DNA of 64,000 bases from NCBI RefSeq assembly GCF_002013465.1, contig NZ_MAFC01000026.1:1-64000 (forward strand), written 5' to 3'. Source of the DNA: Mycobacterium sp. D16R12 (GTDB lineage: Bacteria > Actinomycetota > Actinomycetes > Mycobacteriales > Mycobacteriaceae). Below, piece by piece: positions 23,286 to 30,754 of this stretch. The first letter of the stretch is position 1, and each line of letters begins with the position of its first letter. A program made the translations under genes and the position numbers. The notes below the pieces were generated by a model, which had not been told where the DNA came from, searched no databases, and was given only the letters and a program-made list of their open reading frames with translations.

Positions 23286-23936
23286 ATGCCACGACTGCGC
23301 CAAGTGTCCCGCGCCGAAACCGATGACCGGCTTGTCCATCGCATGTATGACCAGATCTTCGGCGACCGCGATCCGGTCACCGATCCGGGAACCACTACCG
23401 GCACACCGGGTGACTGGTGGACGGTTTTTGCACTCGTACCCGATGCCCTGAAGCACTCGGTCCAGGGTTTCGCGTTCTACCGCAGCCCCGATCGCAAGCT
23501 GGACCCAGTGCTGCGTGAGCTCGGACAGACCCGGGCCGGCTGGGCACGTCGCAGCCAGTTCGTCTTCTCCCAGCACTGCAAGTCGTGCCGCATTGTCGGC
23601 ATCTCCGAGGAGATGATCGCCGCGATCCCTTCGTGGAGTACGGCCGACTGCTTCACCCCCGTGCAACGCGCCGTGCTGGCCTACACGGACTGCTTGGTGC
23701 TCGACGGCGGCCGGGTACCCGACGGCGTGTTCGCCGCGCTGAAGGCCCACCTCTCCGATGAGGAGATCCTGGAGCTCACCTACGTCACGGCCATGTACGA
23801 GATGCACGCGGTGATGAGCACGGCGCTGCGTTTGGAGTGGGACAACCGCGATGAGCCGATCGTGGAAATCGCCGCTCCCGAGGGGTTCACGTCCTTCGAT
23901 GTGGGCGATGCCATCGCATTGCGCCGCGACGAGTAG
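23286..23936 (+). CDS. Carboxymuconolactone decarboxylase / AhpD-like protein
   Basis: A 216-residue all-helical CMD-family protein. The redox motif C-x2-C plus downstream helix reads FSQHCKSCRIVGISEEM, as in AhpD-type peroxidase partners. ADCFTPVQRAVLAYTDCLVLD and LTYVTAMYEMHAVMSTALRLE are the conserved helices. It may reduce peroxides or act as a decarboxylase. It is convergent with folE (four bases between stops) and marks the right edge of the conserved pgsA3-argA block before the terpenoid-pterin cluster. Confidence 0.83.
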   Translation: MPRLRQVSRAETDDRLVHRMYDQIFGDRDPVTDPGTTTGTPGDWWTVFALVPDALKHSVQGFAFYRSPDRKLDPVLRELGQTRAGWARRSQFVFSQHCKSCRIVGISEEMIAAIPSWSTADCFTPVQRAVLAYTDCLVLDGGRVPDGVFAALKAHLSDEEILELTYVTAMYEMHAVMSTALRLEWDNRDEPIVEIAAPEGFTSFDVGDAIALRRDE

Positions 23937-23940
23937 TGAC

Positions 23941-24513
23941 TCAACGCCTCACCTGTGCGTGCTCGGCGAGCACTGCCACAACGTCGGGGTGGCCAGGCAC
24001 CCACTGACCCGACATCGCGTGCGTCGTCGTGACGCTGGCTGGCTCCTTGACTCCGCGAACCTCCATGCAGCCATGGGCGGCGGTGATAAAGCAGGCAGCA
24101 CCAACCGGTGAAAGTTCTTCTTGCACTGCGGTTGTCACCTGATATCCGATACGTTCCTGAACCTGCAGGCGCCGAGCATAACCGTGCACCACCCGAGCCA
24201 GTTTCGAGAGGCCGACAACCTCACTGCCCGTGCAGGGGCGATAGGCAACAGTCGCAACCCCGGTGATGGGCAGCAGATGATGTGCGCACGTCGAGACGAG
24301 CCGTATTCCAGCCACGATCACCAGACCGGGATCGCTCGGCGCCGGAAAGCGCCGACGCAGGTGCGCGGCGGGATCCTCGTCGTATCCGGCAAGCGATTCC
24401 GCCCACGCCCTGGCCACCCGCCCTGGAGTGTCCTCTGTGTGCTCGTCGTTACCGACTCCAGTAGCCAGTAGTAGATCGGTAATCGCGGATTTCACCTTCT
24501 CCACATCGATCAT
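23941..24513 (-). CDS. folE: GTP cyclohydrolase I
   Basis: A 190-residue GTP cyclohydrolase I (FolE type), which converts GTP to 7,8-dihydroneopterin triphosphate. The zinc ligands are Cys76 and His79 (STCAHHLLPITG) and Cys149 (ITAAHGCMEVRG). Other family marks are VVGLSKLARVVHGYARRLQ, QERIGYQVTTAV and TTTHAMSG. It is the last gene of the minus-strand cluster, 22 bases after the isomerase-PTPS fusion, with AGAAAGGGG before the start. The conserved housekeeping folE of mycobacteria lies beside ftsH, so this is probably a second, pathway-dedicated copy. Confidence 0.9.
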   Translation of the reverse strand: MIDVEKVKSAITDLLLATGVGNDEHTEDTPGRVARAWAESLAGYDEDPAAHLRRRFPAPSDPGLVIVAGIRLVSTCAHHLLPITGVATVAYRPCTGSEVVGLSKLARVVHGYARRLQVQERIGYQVTTAVQEELSPVGAACFITAAHGCMEVRGVKEPASVTTTHAMSGQWVPGHPDVVAVLAEHAQVRR

Positions 24514-24535
24514 CGAACGGTGCCCCTTTCTCTAT

Positions 24536-25573
24536 TCATGCGCTCAACGTCGGCCACTCGGTCAATTCCGCTGCATTGACATGCGTTTCAGTCACCTTGA
24601 CGCGGTGGACCGTGACATTGGACCAACCGGCCTCGGCGATGAATCCGGCGGTGACCCGGGCGAGCAGTTCGGAAACGTTCTCGACCGTGGGCCACTCCAA
24701 ACCGTGCGAAGGGGCGTCGAGGCCAAATCGAAAGAGCTTCGATCGCTCTGCCAGAAGAGCCGGCACTAGCGGATCCGCGTATCCGAGCATCGCGCCGTGA
24801 TCAAGATTGGCATCGATCCAGTCCCGCAGCCGCGCCTTGAGTATCCCGAAGTCGACGAGGATTCCTTGCTCGTTCAAAGACCCGGCCACCGTAATCTCTG
24901 TCCACCACGAATGCCCATGCAGGTTGACGCACTTTCCGCCGAGGATGGGCAGCCGATGCGCGGTCTCGAAGTTGTGGCGCACCGTAACCGTGCGCGTCGT
25001 GGCACGCCCGCTAGCCTGGAATGGCACCAATTCTCTTGAACCAGAATGCAAGTTGCGTATCTGGGCAAGCTTCGCGACCTGCAACTTGCACCATGGCGAC
25101 ACAGAACGGGTATCGGCGAGCACTTCGTCGCACAACTGCGTCCACGGCAGCCATCGGTAACCCGCCACTTCGTCCGGGTTCGGAGTCGGGACCGCTGCGA
25201 TCGTGCCCACATAGACCGGACAGATTTCGTTCTCAACCACGCCGTTCTCCATGGCTGCCCGATAGCGAAAATCCGGCAGGGCCAGCTGCGGTGGTGACAT
25301 CTGGACACCGAGCTCGTAGTGCACCCGCTCGACGATCGCTTCGGAGATATCCATGCCGGGAGGTGGATGTCCGCAGCAGCTGTTGGACCAGATCCCCGGC
25401 CAGGTCCGCTTACTCCAAGCGCGTTGGGTAAGGAGCACGAACCTATATGACGGATCAAACAGGTAGCAGGAAAAGGCAAGGTGCAGTGGAGTGTTTCCGT
25501 CATGCACGGTCGCCTTGGGCGCGATGCCGCACGCGCGCCCGGCATCATCCAGGAGCACCACGTCGTCAGTCAT
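24536..25573 (-). CDS. Fusion: isopentenyl-diphosphate isomerase type I + PTPS/QueD domain
   Basis: A 345-residue two-domain protein. Residues 1-175 are a Nudix-type IPP isomerase with every active-site residue: His24, His31, Cys67 and His69 in WSNSCCGHP, and Glu114 and Glu116 in VENEICPVYVG. Residues about 195-340 are a 6-pyruvoyl-tetrahydropterin synthase/QueD fold. There the zinc ligands are His206 (NFETAHRLP), His219 and His221 (NLHGHSW), with catalytic Cys215, Asp258-His259 (NLDHG) and Glu329 (VTETHVNAAEL). The first domain supplies DMAPP/IPP; the second should act on dihydroneopterin triphosphate from the next gene. The ATG at 25573 overlaps the P450 stop by eight bases. Confidence 0.9.
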   Translation of the reverse strand: MTDDVVLLDDAGRACGIAPKATVHDGNTPLHLAFSCYLFDPSYRFVLLTQRAWSKRTWPGIWSNSCCGHPPPGMDISEAIVERVHYELGVQMSPPQLALPDFRYRAAMENGVVENEICPVYVGTIAAVPTPNPDEVAGYRWLPWTQLCDEVLADTRSVSPWCKLQVAKLAQIRNLHSGSRELVPFQASGRATTRTVTVRHNFETAHRLPILGGKCVNLHGHSWWTEITVAGSLNEQGILVDFGILKARLRDWIDANLDHGAMLGYADPLVPALLAERSKLFRFGLDAPSHGLEWPTVENVSELLARVTAGFIAEAGWSNVTVHRVKVTETHVNAAELTEWPTLSA

Positions 25574-26780
25574 GGCTGCGCCGTTCCCACCGAATCGGCA
25601 AGGCATCGCGAATATTGACCATTGGCAGGGCCGCCCGCCACGTGGCCGGGTCGGGCAGCAGTGGACAGGTAAATCGTTGCATCAATGCCACCAACGCCTC
25701 TTCCAATTCGATTCGGGCCAATCCAGAACCGAGGCAACGGAAGATCCCACCACCGAAGATCAGTTGGCGCTTCTGATGTTTGGCCAGGATGTCGAATGTG
25801 CCCGCACCCTCATACGCTCTCGGATCTCGGGTTGCGCTCGGAGGGCAGAACATGACGAACTGGCCCCGATCGAGGGTGAGGTCACGGTAGTCGATCCGCT
25901 CCGTAGCGAAGCGGAAGATCGCGCGGATCTGGGGTGCAAAACGCAAAACCTCATCGACCGCCTGGCCTATCAGCTCCGGGTTTCGATGAACCAGTTCCCA
26001 CTGCCGCGGGTGAGAGTGAAATGCGATCAAAGCGCGGCCCAGCTGGCGCGCCACCGATTCCTGACTGGCCCAAGCGATATCCACGACAAGCCCCTCTGCT
26101 TCTGCCCTGCTCAGCGAGTTGGTTCCGGAAACCTCCGCGGCAAGGAAAGACACGAGATCCTCACCGGGCTCTCGCAGCCGAAGCTCGAAGAGATCATGAA
26201 CGTACTTCTTGAGCTGCTCGATACCCCGGTCAATAATCGGCAATACCGCAGGCAGGTCGCTCCACACGAATACCAAACCAGCATCCTTCGATACCAGCCG
26301 GAACATCTCATGATCCTCATCCGGAACACCCAGCAGACGCGCGATTGCCCCACTGGCATAGGGAGATCCGAATCGCTCCGCGAAGTCGACGATCTTATTG
26401 GCGGGCATGTCTCGAGCCAGCTTCTGTGCCAAGGTCCGCAACGCTGGACGCAAAGCCTCAACTCGCTTGGGGCTCAGACCGGGAGCAGCGACGGACCGAA
26501 GGCGCAGGTGGTCTTCTTGTGGGGTGTTGCGGACAGTAGTGATCCACCAGTCGTACATGGGGCCTGATGTGACCCCATTCATCCGCAGGAACTCACGACC
26601 GTCCAGACCCAGGCGGGGATCTTTGAGAAGCTCCGTGCATTCGTCGTAGCGCAGGACGACCGGGCCCTGCGGGCTTTGGGCGAACCAATACTGCTCGCGG
26701 GCCCGATCAACCTCGTCCGAGGCGAGATCGAAGTCCCGGCTCAAGAGATCCAGAAAGGGCACTGACGGTGCTGTAAGCAT
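25566..26780 (-). CDS. Cytochrome P450 with atypical I-helix
   Basis: A 404-residue P450. The ExxR motif is VDEVLRFAP, and the heme-ligand loop is FGGGIFRCLG with the thiolate Cys near residue 349. The I-helix region reads DIAWASQESVARQL, so the usual (A/G)Gx(D/E)T oxygen-activation motif is replaced by a Gln-Glu-Ser version. This occurs in P450s with non-standard chemistry but does not prove it. AGGAG nine bases before the ATG at 26780 makes this start better than the ATG at 26798. It sits between the UbiA gene and the isomerase fusion in one operon. Confidence 0.87.
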   Translation of the reverse strand: MLTAPSVPFLDLLSRDFDLASDEVDRAREQYWFAQSPQGPVVLRYDECTELLKDPRLGLDGREFLRMNGVTSGPMYDWWITTVRNTPQEDHLRLRSVAAPGLSPKRVEALRPALRTLAQKLARDMPANKIVDFAERFGSPYASGAIARLLGVPDEDHEMFRLVSKDAGLVFVWSDLPAVLPIIDRGIEQLKKYVHDLFELRLREPGEDLVSFLAAEVSGTNSLSRAEAEGLVVDIAWASQESVARQLGRALIAFHSHPRQWELVHRNPELIGQAVDEVLRFAPQIRAIFRFATERIDYRDLTLDRGQFVMFCPPSATRDPRAYEGAGTFDILAKHQKRQLIFGGGIFRCLGSGLARIELEEALVALMQRFTCPLLPDPATWRAALPMVNIRDALPIRWERRSHD

Positions 26781-26800
26781 GGCGATGTTCTCCTGCATAG

Positions 26801-27754
26801 CTATCTGCTGATGAGGTCATAGGCGGCGGGTATCACGGTCGACCAGGCCAGGATTAGCGCGTAGTAAGGCAGATACTTCGTGTATGAGCGCACCACGGCG
26901 ACACCCTCGGCGACCGGCTTGCCGATCACGCGCCGCAGAATGCTGGCGTTGACCCCCAATGCGATACCAACACCAAGTCCATACGGCAGCAGCGCCCACG
27001 AAAATCCGCCACGCTCGAGCACTGCCCACACGACCAGACCGGCGCCAAGAACGACCAGAACGGTGCCCAACGCAAACGCACGCGTAAGACCCAGAGCGCG
27101 AACCGAAGTGAGCACACCAAACAGCTCGTCCTCCGGGATGTCCTCGGCCGTCTTGGCCACCATGACGCCGTTGAGAGTCAGACCCATTCCGAAAATCGCC
27201 ACGAGCGTGAACCATTCGATCGGGTAGGGCAATGAACGGATGACGATCAGCCCAGGCACGATCGTGAGGGTGATGTTCAGCACGGGGATCTGCCAGATCC
27301 CCCGGCCCTTCAGCCGTAGCGGCGGCAACGAGTACTGGGTTCCAAAGAACAATGCCACCAGGCCAATACCAACCAGATCCCAGTGCCGGGTAGTGAACAT
27401 CAGGTATAACCCGAGCACTACGCAGAGCACAATGGTGGCGTTGATCTCGCGCCGTACGCGTGTCTCACCCAAACCGAACACCGCAGTGGCCTGCCGCGAC
27501 TTGTGCGCGAGGTCTTGGTCACGGTCTGCCAGGCAGTTCACCATGTTGCATATCTGTTCGCCCTGAATGACCAGCACCACAGCAGCCAAGAACGGCAGGG
27601 ACACCAGGTCCGTCCACGAATGTGCGCTTAGAAAACCGGCAACCAGAATCGTTGCCACGGTGCTGGAGAGGAACTCTGGGCGACGGATGTACACGGAGTA
27701 CCGCAGACGTGTCCACCATGATGTTGGTGTCTCTTCGTGGGCGAGTTGAACCAT
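26801..27754 (-). CDS. UbiA-family prenyltransferase
   Basis: A 317-residue membrane protein with about nine helices. The first Asp-rich motif is N73-x3-D77-x3-D81 (VNCLADRDQD) and the second is D205-x3-D209 (TAEDIPEDELFG), both needed for Mg-diphosphate binding. Members join a prenyl chain to an aromatic or other acceptor, and some act as terpene cyclases. The polyprenyl synthase gene lies just upstream and would supply its donor. The ATG at 27754 has CAGGAAAG before it; the longer frame to 27898 runs into the upstream gene. The acceptor cannot be read from the sequence. Confidence 0.88.
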   Translation of the reverse strand: MVQLAHEETPTSWWTRLRYSVYIRRPEFLSSTVATILVAGFLSAHSWTDLVSLPFLAAVVLVIQGEQICNMVNCLADRDQDLAHKSRQATAVFGLGETRVRREINATIVLCVVLGLYLMFTTRHWDLVGIGLVALFFGTQYSLPPLRLKGRGIWQIPVLNITLTIVPGLIVIRSLPYPIEWFTLVAIFGMGLTLNGVMVAKTAEDIPEDELFGVLTSVRALGLTRAFALGTVLVVLGAGLVVWAVLERGGFSWALLPYGLGVGIALGVNASILRRVIGKPVAEGVAVVRSYTKYLPYYALILAWSTVIPAAYDLISR

Positions 27755-27791
27755 TGTGTGTTCGCTTTCCTGGCGTGGGTATCCGTTGCGG

Positions 27792-28799
27792 TTATGCGAC
27801 ACGAGTCGCCACATGCTGAACAAGATTCGAAAATGCCTGGCGTGCGGGAATTTCCGGAAGATGCAATAGGTCGCTCTGCGCCTGGCCGCCCAGTTCAACG
27901 AGCTTTTGCGCAGCGAGTTTCACTCCTTGCGCCTCGTTGATGAGCGACAACGCCTCGTCGACGAGACGCGGGTCGTCGATCGGTCCGTGGAGTAGCTCCC
28001 GGAGCCGCCGGCCGGCAGATCCGTCATCGCGCATGGCATAGAGCATGGGCAGGGTGATGATGCCTTCCCGTAAGTCAGTACCGATGGCTTTCCCTGACTG
28101 CCCGAAATCAGAAGAGACGTCGATGATGTCGTCGGATATCTGAAACATCGTTCCGAGCAGATCGCCAAATCGATACAGACAATCGACATGTTCCTCCCGG
28201 GCACCGGCAAGCTGCGCTCCCAACTGACCTGCGGCCGCGATGAGCACGCTTGTCTTGCGCCGAATGGTGATCCAGTAATGGGCTTCTGGATCGGTCTTCG
28301 CAGGAGCCCCCATCGTCTCCTGCATCTGCCCGGCCACCAGCTCCGTGAAGGTGACACCGATGATGTCCATCGCATGCTCCCCCAAAGCGGCCGCGATCCG
28401 CAGTACACGGCCAATCAGATAGTCACCCGCGAGAACGGCGATTTTGTTGTTCCACATCGCATTCACGGAACTCACACCGCGGCGCACCAGCGCACCATCC
28501 ATCACGTCATCGTGATAGAGCGTTGCCAAATGGGCGATCTCGATCATCGCCGCCGCGAGCACCACCTGAGGATCGTCGGCACGGGGCCCGAACTGCGCCG
28601 CCAGTAGCGTGAACAGAGAGCGGAAGCGCTTACCGCCGGCCCGTGAAAGATGCGACACCACATCCAGAACGCGCTCGTCGTAGTCATCCAGCTCCATGGC
28701 GAACCGCCGCTCTACATCCTGGAGCCCCTGTTGCGCGATCTGAGTGAGCACCGGGTCGCCCAGATCGATTCCGCCCGTCAAGACACCGCTAACCGACAT
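27792..28799 (-). CDS. Polyprenyl diphosphate synthase (GrcC1-like)
   Basis: A 335-residue all-trans prenyl synthase. The first Asp-rich motif is LYHDDVMDGALVRRG (Asp97, Asp98, Asp101) and the second is QISDDIIDVSSD (Asp223, Asp224, Asp227). The positions four and five before the first motif are Thr and Ala, with no bulky aromatic, which fits products longer than farnesyl. Overall it resembles GrcC1-type long-chain synthases of mycobacteria. Its start overlaps the P450 stop by 11 bases. It elongates IPP and DMAPP, the latter from the isomerase domain encoded two genes on. Confidence 0.9.
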   Translation of the reverse strand: MSVSGVLTGGIDLGDPVLTQIAQQGLQDVERRFAMELDDYDERVLDVVSHLSRAGGKRFRSLFTLLAAQFGPRADDPQVVLAAAMIEIAHLATLYHDDVMDGALVRRGVSSVNAMWNNKIAVLAGDYLIGRVLRIAAALGEHAMDIIGVTFTELVAGQMQETMGAPAKTDPEAHYWITIRRKTSVLIAAAGQLGAQLAGAREEHVDCLYRFGDLLGTMFQISDDIIDVSSDFGQSGKAIGTDLREGIITLPMLYAMRDDGSAGRRLRELLHGPIDDPRLVDEALSLINEAQGVKLAAQKLVELGGQAQSDLLHLPEIPARQAFSNLVQHVATRVA

Positions 28800-30228
28800 T
28801 AGCCGCTCCCTTCAAGGATCTTCTCGGTGATATCGCCAGGCGCATACCATGTTTGGGACGAAGCGTTATCTTCGACAACATCTCCACTCGGTGCCCCGGG
28901 TCGTGTTCGAACCGATAGTTCTGAATCAGCGCAGCCAACACCAGCTGGCCCTCCATCAGTGCGAAGTGCTTACCTATGCAGACATGCGGGCCACCGCCGA
29001 ACGGCGCGTACGCGCGGTGGTGAACGCCGGCCGGTTTGTCTCCAACGAATCGGGCAGGGTCGAACTGTCCGGGGTTTCGCCACTGCTGAGGATCTCGCCC
29101 AATGTTGAAGACACTGATAAGTAGCCTCGCGCCCTTGGGTATCCGATAACCCCCGAGCACGGTGTCCTGGCTGACCAGCCTCGGCAGAATCGGCGCAGAG
29201 GGATACAGCCGCAATGCCTCGCTCACCACCTGCTGCGCGTAGGGCAGGCGCGCCAGGTCAGCAAGCGTCGGCAGGCGGCCACCCAACACGCTATCCACTT
29301 CCGCTTCCAGCACTTCGCGTGCATTGTCGTTCTGCGAGAGCAGATACAACGCCCAGGTGAGGGTCTGTGCCATCGTCTCGTGACCCGCGGCGAAGGTCGT
29401 GATCACCTCGTCCCGGATTTCGGTATCGCTGAGCCCCTCCCCGGTGTCGGCATCCCGCGCATTGAGGAGCATGTCGAGCAGATCGCCTCCCGCCCCGGGC
29501 CTGCGCCGCCGGGAACGAATCAGCCCATACACGAAATCGTCGAACGAACCCATCAACACCCGAAAGCGCCGGTTCGCCGGAGTCGGCACGACCAATGGAG
29601 GGCTGAAAGGATTCTGCTGCCGATTGAATGCGTAAGTCAGGATCTCCTCGACCGATTCCGGCGTGACGACGATTTCAGCATCGGCCGCCTTCATCCCAAA
29701 CATGCAGCGCGACACAATATCCAAGGTCGCCCGGATGATGACTGGATGGATGTCGACGACGGCGCCGCTTCGGGAGACCTCGGCCAGATCGGCAAGCATG
29801 GCCTGCGCGCACTCAACCATCGTGGAGTACATCGCGGCGATACTGGGCCGCGAGTAAAGGGGCTGCATCATCCGGCGATTGCGTTTCCAGTGCTCACGGT
29901 CGGCAGTCGTCAGTAATCCCTGTCCCAGCACCAAACGCAGCGGGCTGGTGTTACCGAGCTTGCCGTAAACAGCCGTGTTCGCAAGTACTTCGGCGGCAAG
30001 TTGGTGGTCGGAGATGCAGTAGACCTGCAATGGGCCAAGACGGTAGCGAACCACTCCCCCGTAGCGTTCCCACCCGATCCGGGTCGCTTCGAGAATGTCC
30101 CGGCGAAACGCCGAGATACTCCCCAGCAATGGGGCTCCGGGGGCCAGCGGCGCCCGTGGGCTATCTGCCAATCCGCCATCGGCGGCATTAGCTGCAGATT
30201 TATCAATGGGCGATCTCGAGAGCCTCAT
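28789..30228 (-). CDS. Cytochrome P450 (first gene of the terpenoid-pterin operon)
   Basis: A 479-residue P450 of the larger (CYP102/CYP4-like) sequence type. The oxygen-activation motif is FAAGHETMAQTLTWALY, the ExxR motif is VSEALRLYPSAP, and the heme loop is FGGGPHVCIGKHF with Cys near residue 417. Typical substrates are fatty or terpenoid chains. The ATG at 30228 follows GAAAGG; the frame to 30333 lacks any start signal. It heads a six-gene minus-strand run with overlaps or short gaps. A CRP-like palindrome lies 45-60 bases upstream. Confidence 0.88.
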   Translation of the reverse strand: MRLSRSPIDKSAANAADGGLADSPRAPLAPGAPLLGSISAFRRDILEATRIGWERYGGVVRYRLGPLQVYCISDHQLAAEVLANTAVYGKLGNTSPLRLVLGQGLLTTADREHWKRNRRMMQPLYSRPSIAAMYSTMVECAQAMLADLAEVSRSGAVVDIHPVIIRATLDIVSRCMFGMKAADAEIVVTPESVEEILTYAFNRQQNPFSPPLVVPTPANRRFRVLMGSFDDFVYGLIRSRRRRPGAGGDLLDMLLNARDADTGEGLSDTEIRDEVITTFAAGHETMAQTLTWALYLLSQNDNAREVLEAEVDSVLGGRLPTLADLARLPYAQQVVSEALRLYPSAPILPRLVSQDTVLGGYRIPKGARLLISVFNIGRDPQQWRNPGQFDPARFVGDKPAGVHHRAYAPFGGGPHVCIGKHFALMEGQLVLAALIQNYRFEHDPGHRVEMLSKITLRPKHGMRLAISPRRSLKGAANVG

Positions 30229-30271
30229 ACAAGCAGCCTTTCGATATGACGGGAACCATACGTCAGCCTCC

Positions 30272-30289
30272 GTGCGATCTAGGTCACAC
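30272..30289. promoter_or_regulatory. CRP-like palindrome upstream of the P450 operon
   Basis: GTGCGA and TCACAC flank six bases, one mismatch from the GTGTGA-N6-TCACAC palindrome recognised by CRP-type regulators. It is positioned about 45-60 bases before the ATG at 30228. Confidence 0.4.
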
Positions 30290-30660
30290 ATCACTTGGGG
30301 AGGAACACTCCCACAGTGCCAGTCGGCATCCAAGGGAAATTAATTTGCTGAATGGTGTGTCAATCGTCACTCTACTGAGGCCTTGACAGCAAGATTCATC
30401 CATACTACAAGCGCAGTGATCGTCTCGCCGAGCCAATAACGCAATAACACATAGCTCGGGTTATGCCTATTTACCTGGGTATATGGGATACGCCTCATCA
30501 CAGAACACACGCCCCCGGTTGGCGCGGAATTCACCAGACAACAGAGATGGCCAATCGGCCGGAAGCTGTCGGCAACTCAGTAAAAGAGTTACTGCGAACA
30601 TGTCGGCCAGTGCAATTCTGGCTAATGCACGTATCCACTCTTGCGGGATGAGAACCCAAC

Positions 30661-30683
30661 GGGCTCCTCGTCTAGCGGAGCCC
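30661..30683. terminator. Hairpin downstream of ftsK
   Basis: GGGCTCC and GGAGCCC with a nine-base loop, about 75 bases beyond the ftsK stop, without a U-tract. The stretch CTCGTCTAGCGG inside it also matches the 5' D-arm region of tRNA-Glu, but no complete tRNA can be folded. Confidence 0.35.
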
Positions 30684-30719
30684 GCCGGGCACACTCAGGG
30701 AATTACCAACCAAGATCTA

Positions 30720-30741
30720 TTTCGTTGCTGCAGCAATGAAA
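30720..30741. repeat. Near-perfect 22-bp palindrome after ftsK
   Basis: TTTCGTTGCTG joins CAGCAATGAAA with no spacer; the arms differ at one position. It is 13 bases past the ftsK stop. A protein-binding site or a transcription end signal are both possible. Confidence 0.45.
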
Positions 30742-30754
30742 CAGCCCGCTGTTG

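Larger units (their letters stand above)
30290..30754. other. Intergenic region between the P450 operon and ftsK
   Basis: About 465 bases without a credible gene. Base composition is visibly more AT-rich than the flanks. Short open frames on both strands show no recognisable protein. It holds two palindromic elements near ftsK (listed separately) and a small hairpin GTGCA/TGCAC near 30610. It marks the left boundary of the cluster inserted between argA and ftsK relative to M. tuberculosis. Confidence 0.6.

Noticed and set aside
30661..30683. tRNA-Glu gene
   Set aside because: Only about 12 bases resemble the D-arm region. No anticodon stem, T-arm or acceptor partner follows.
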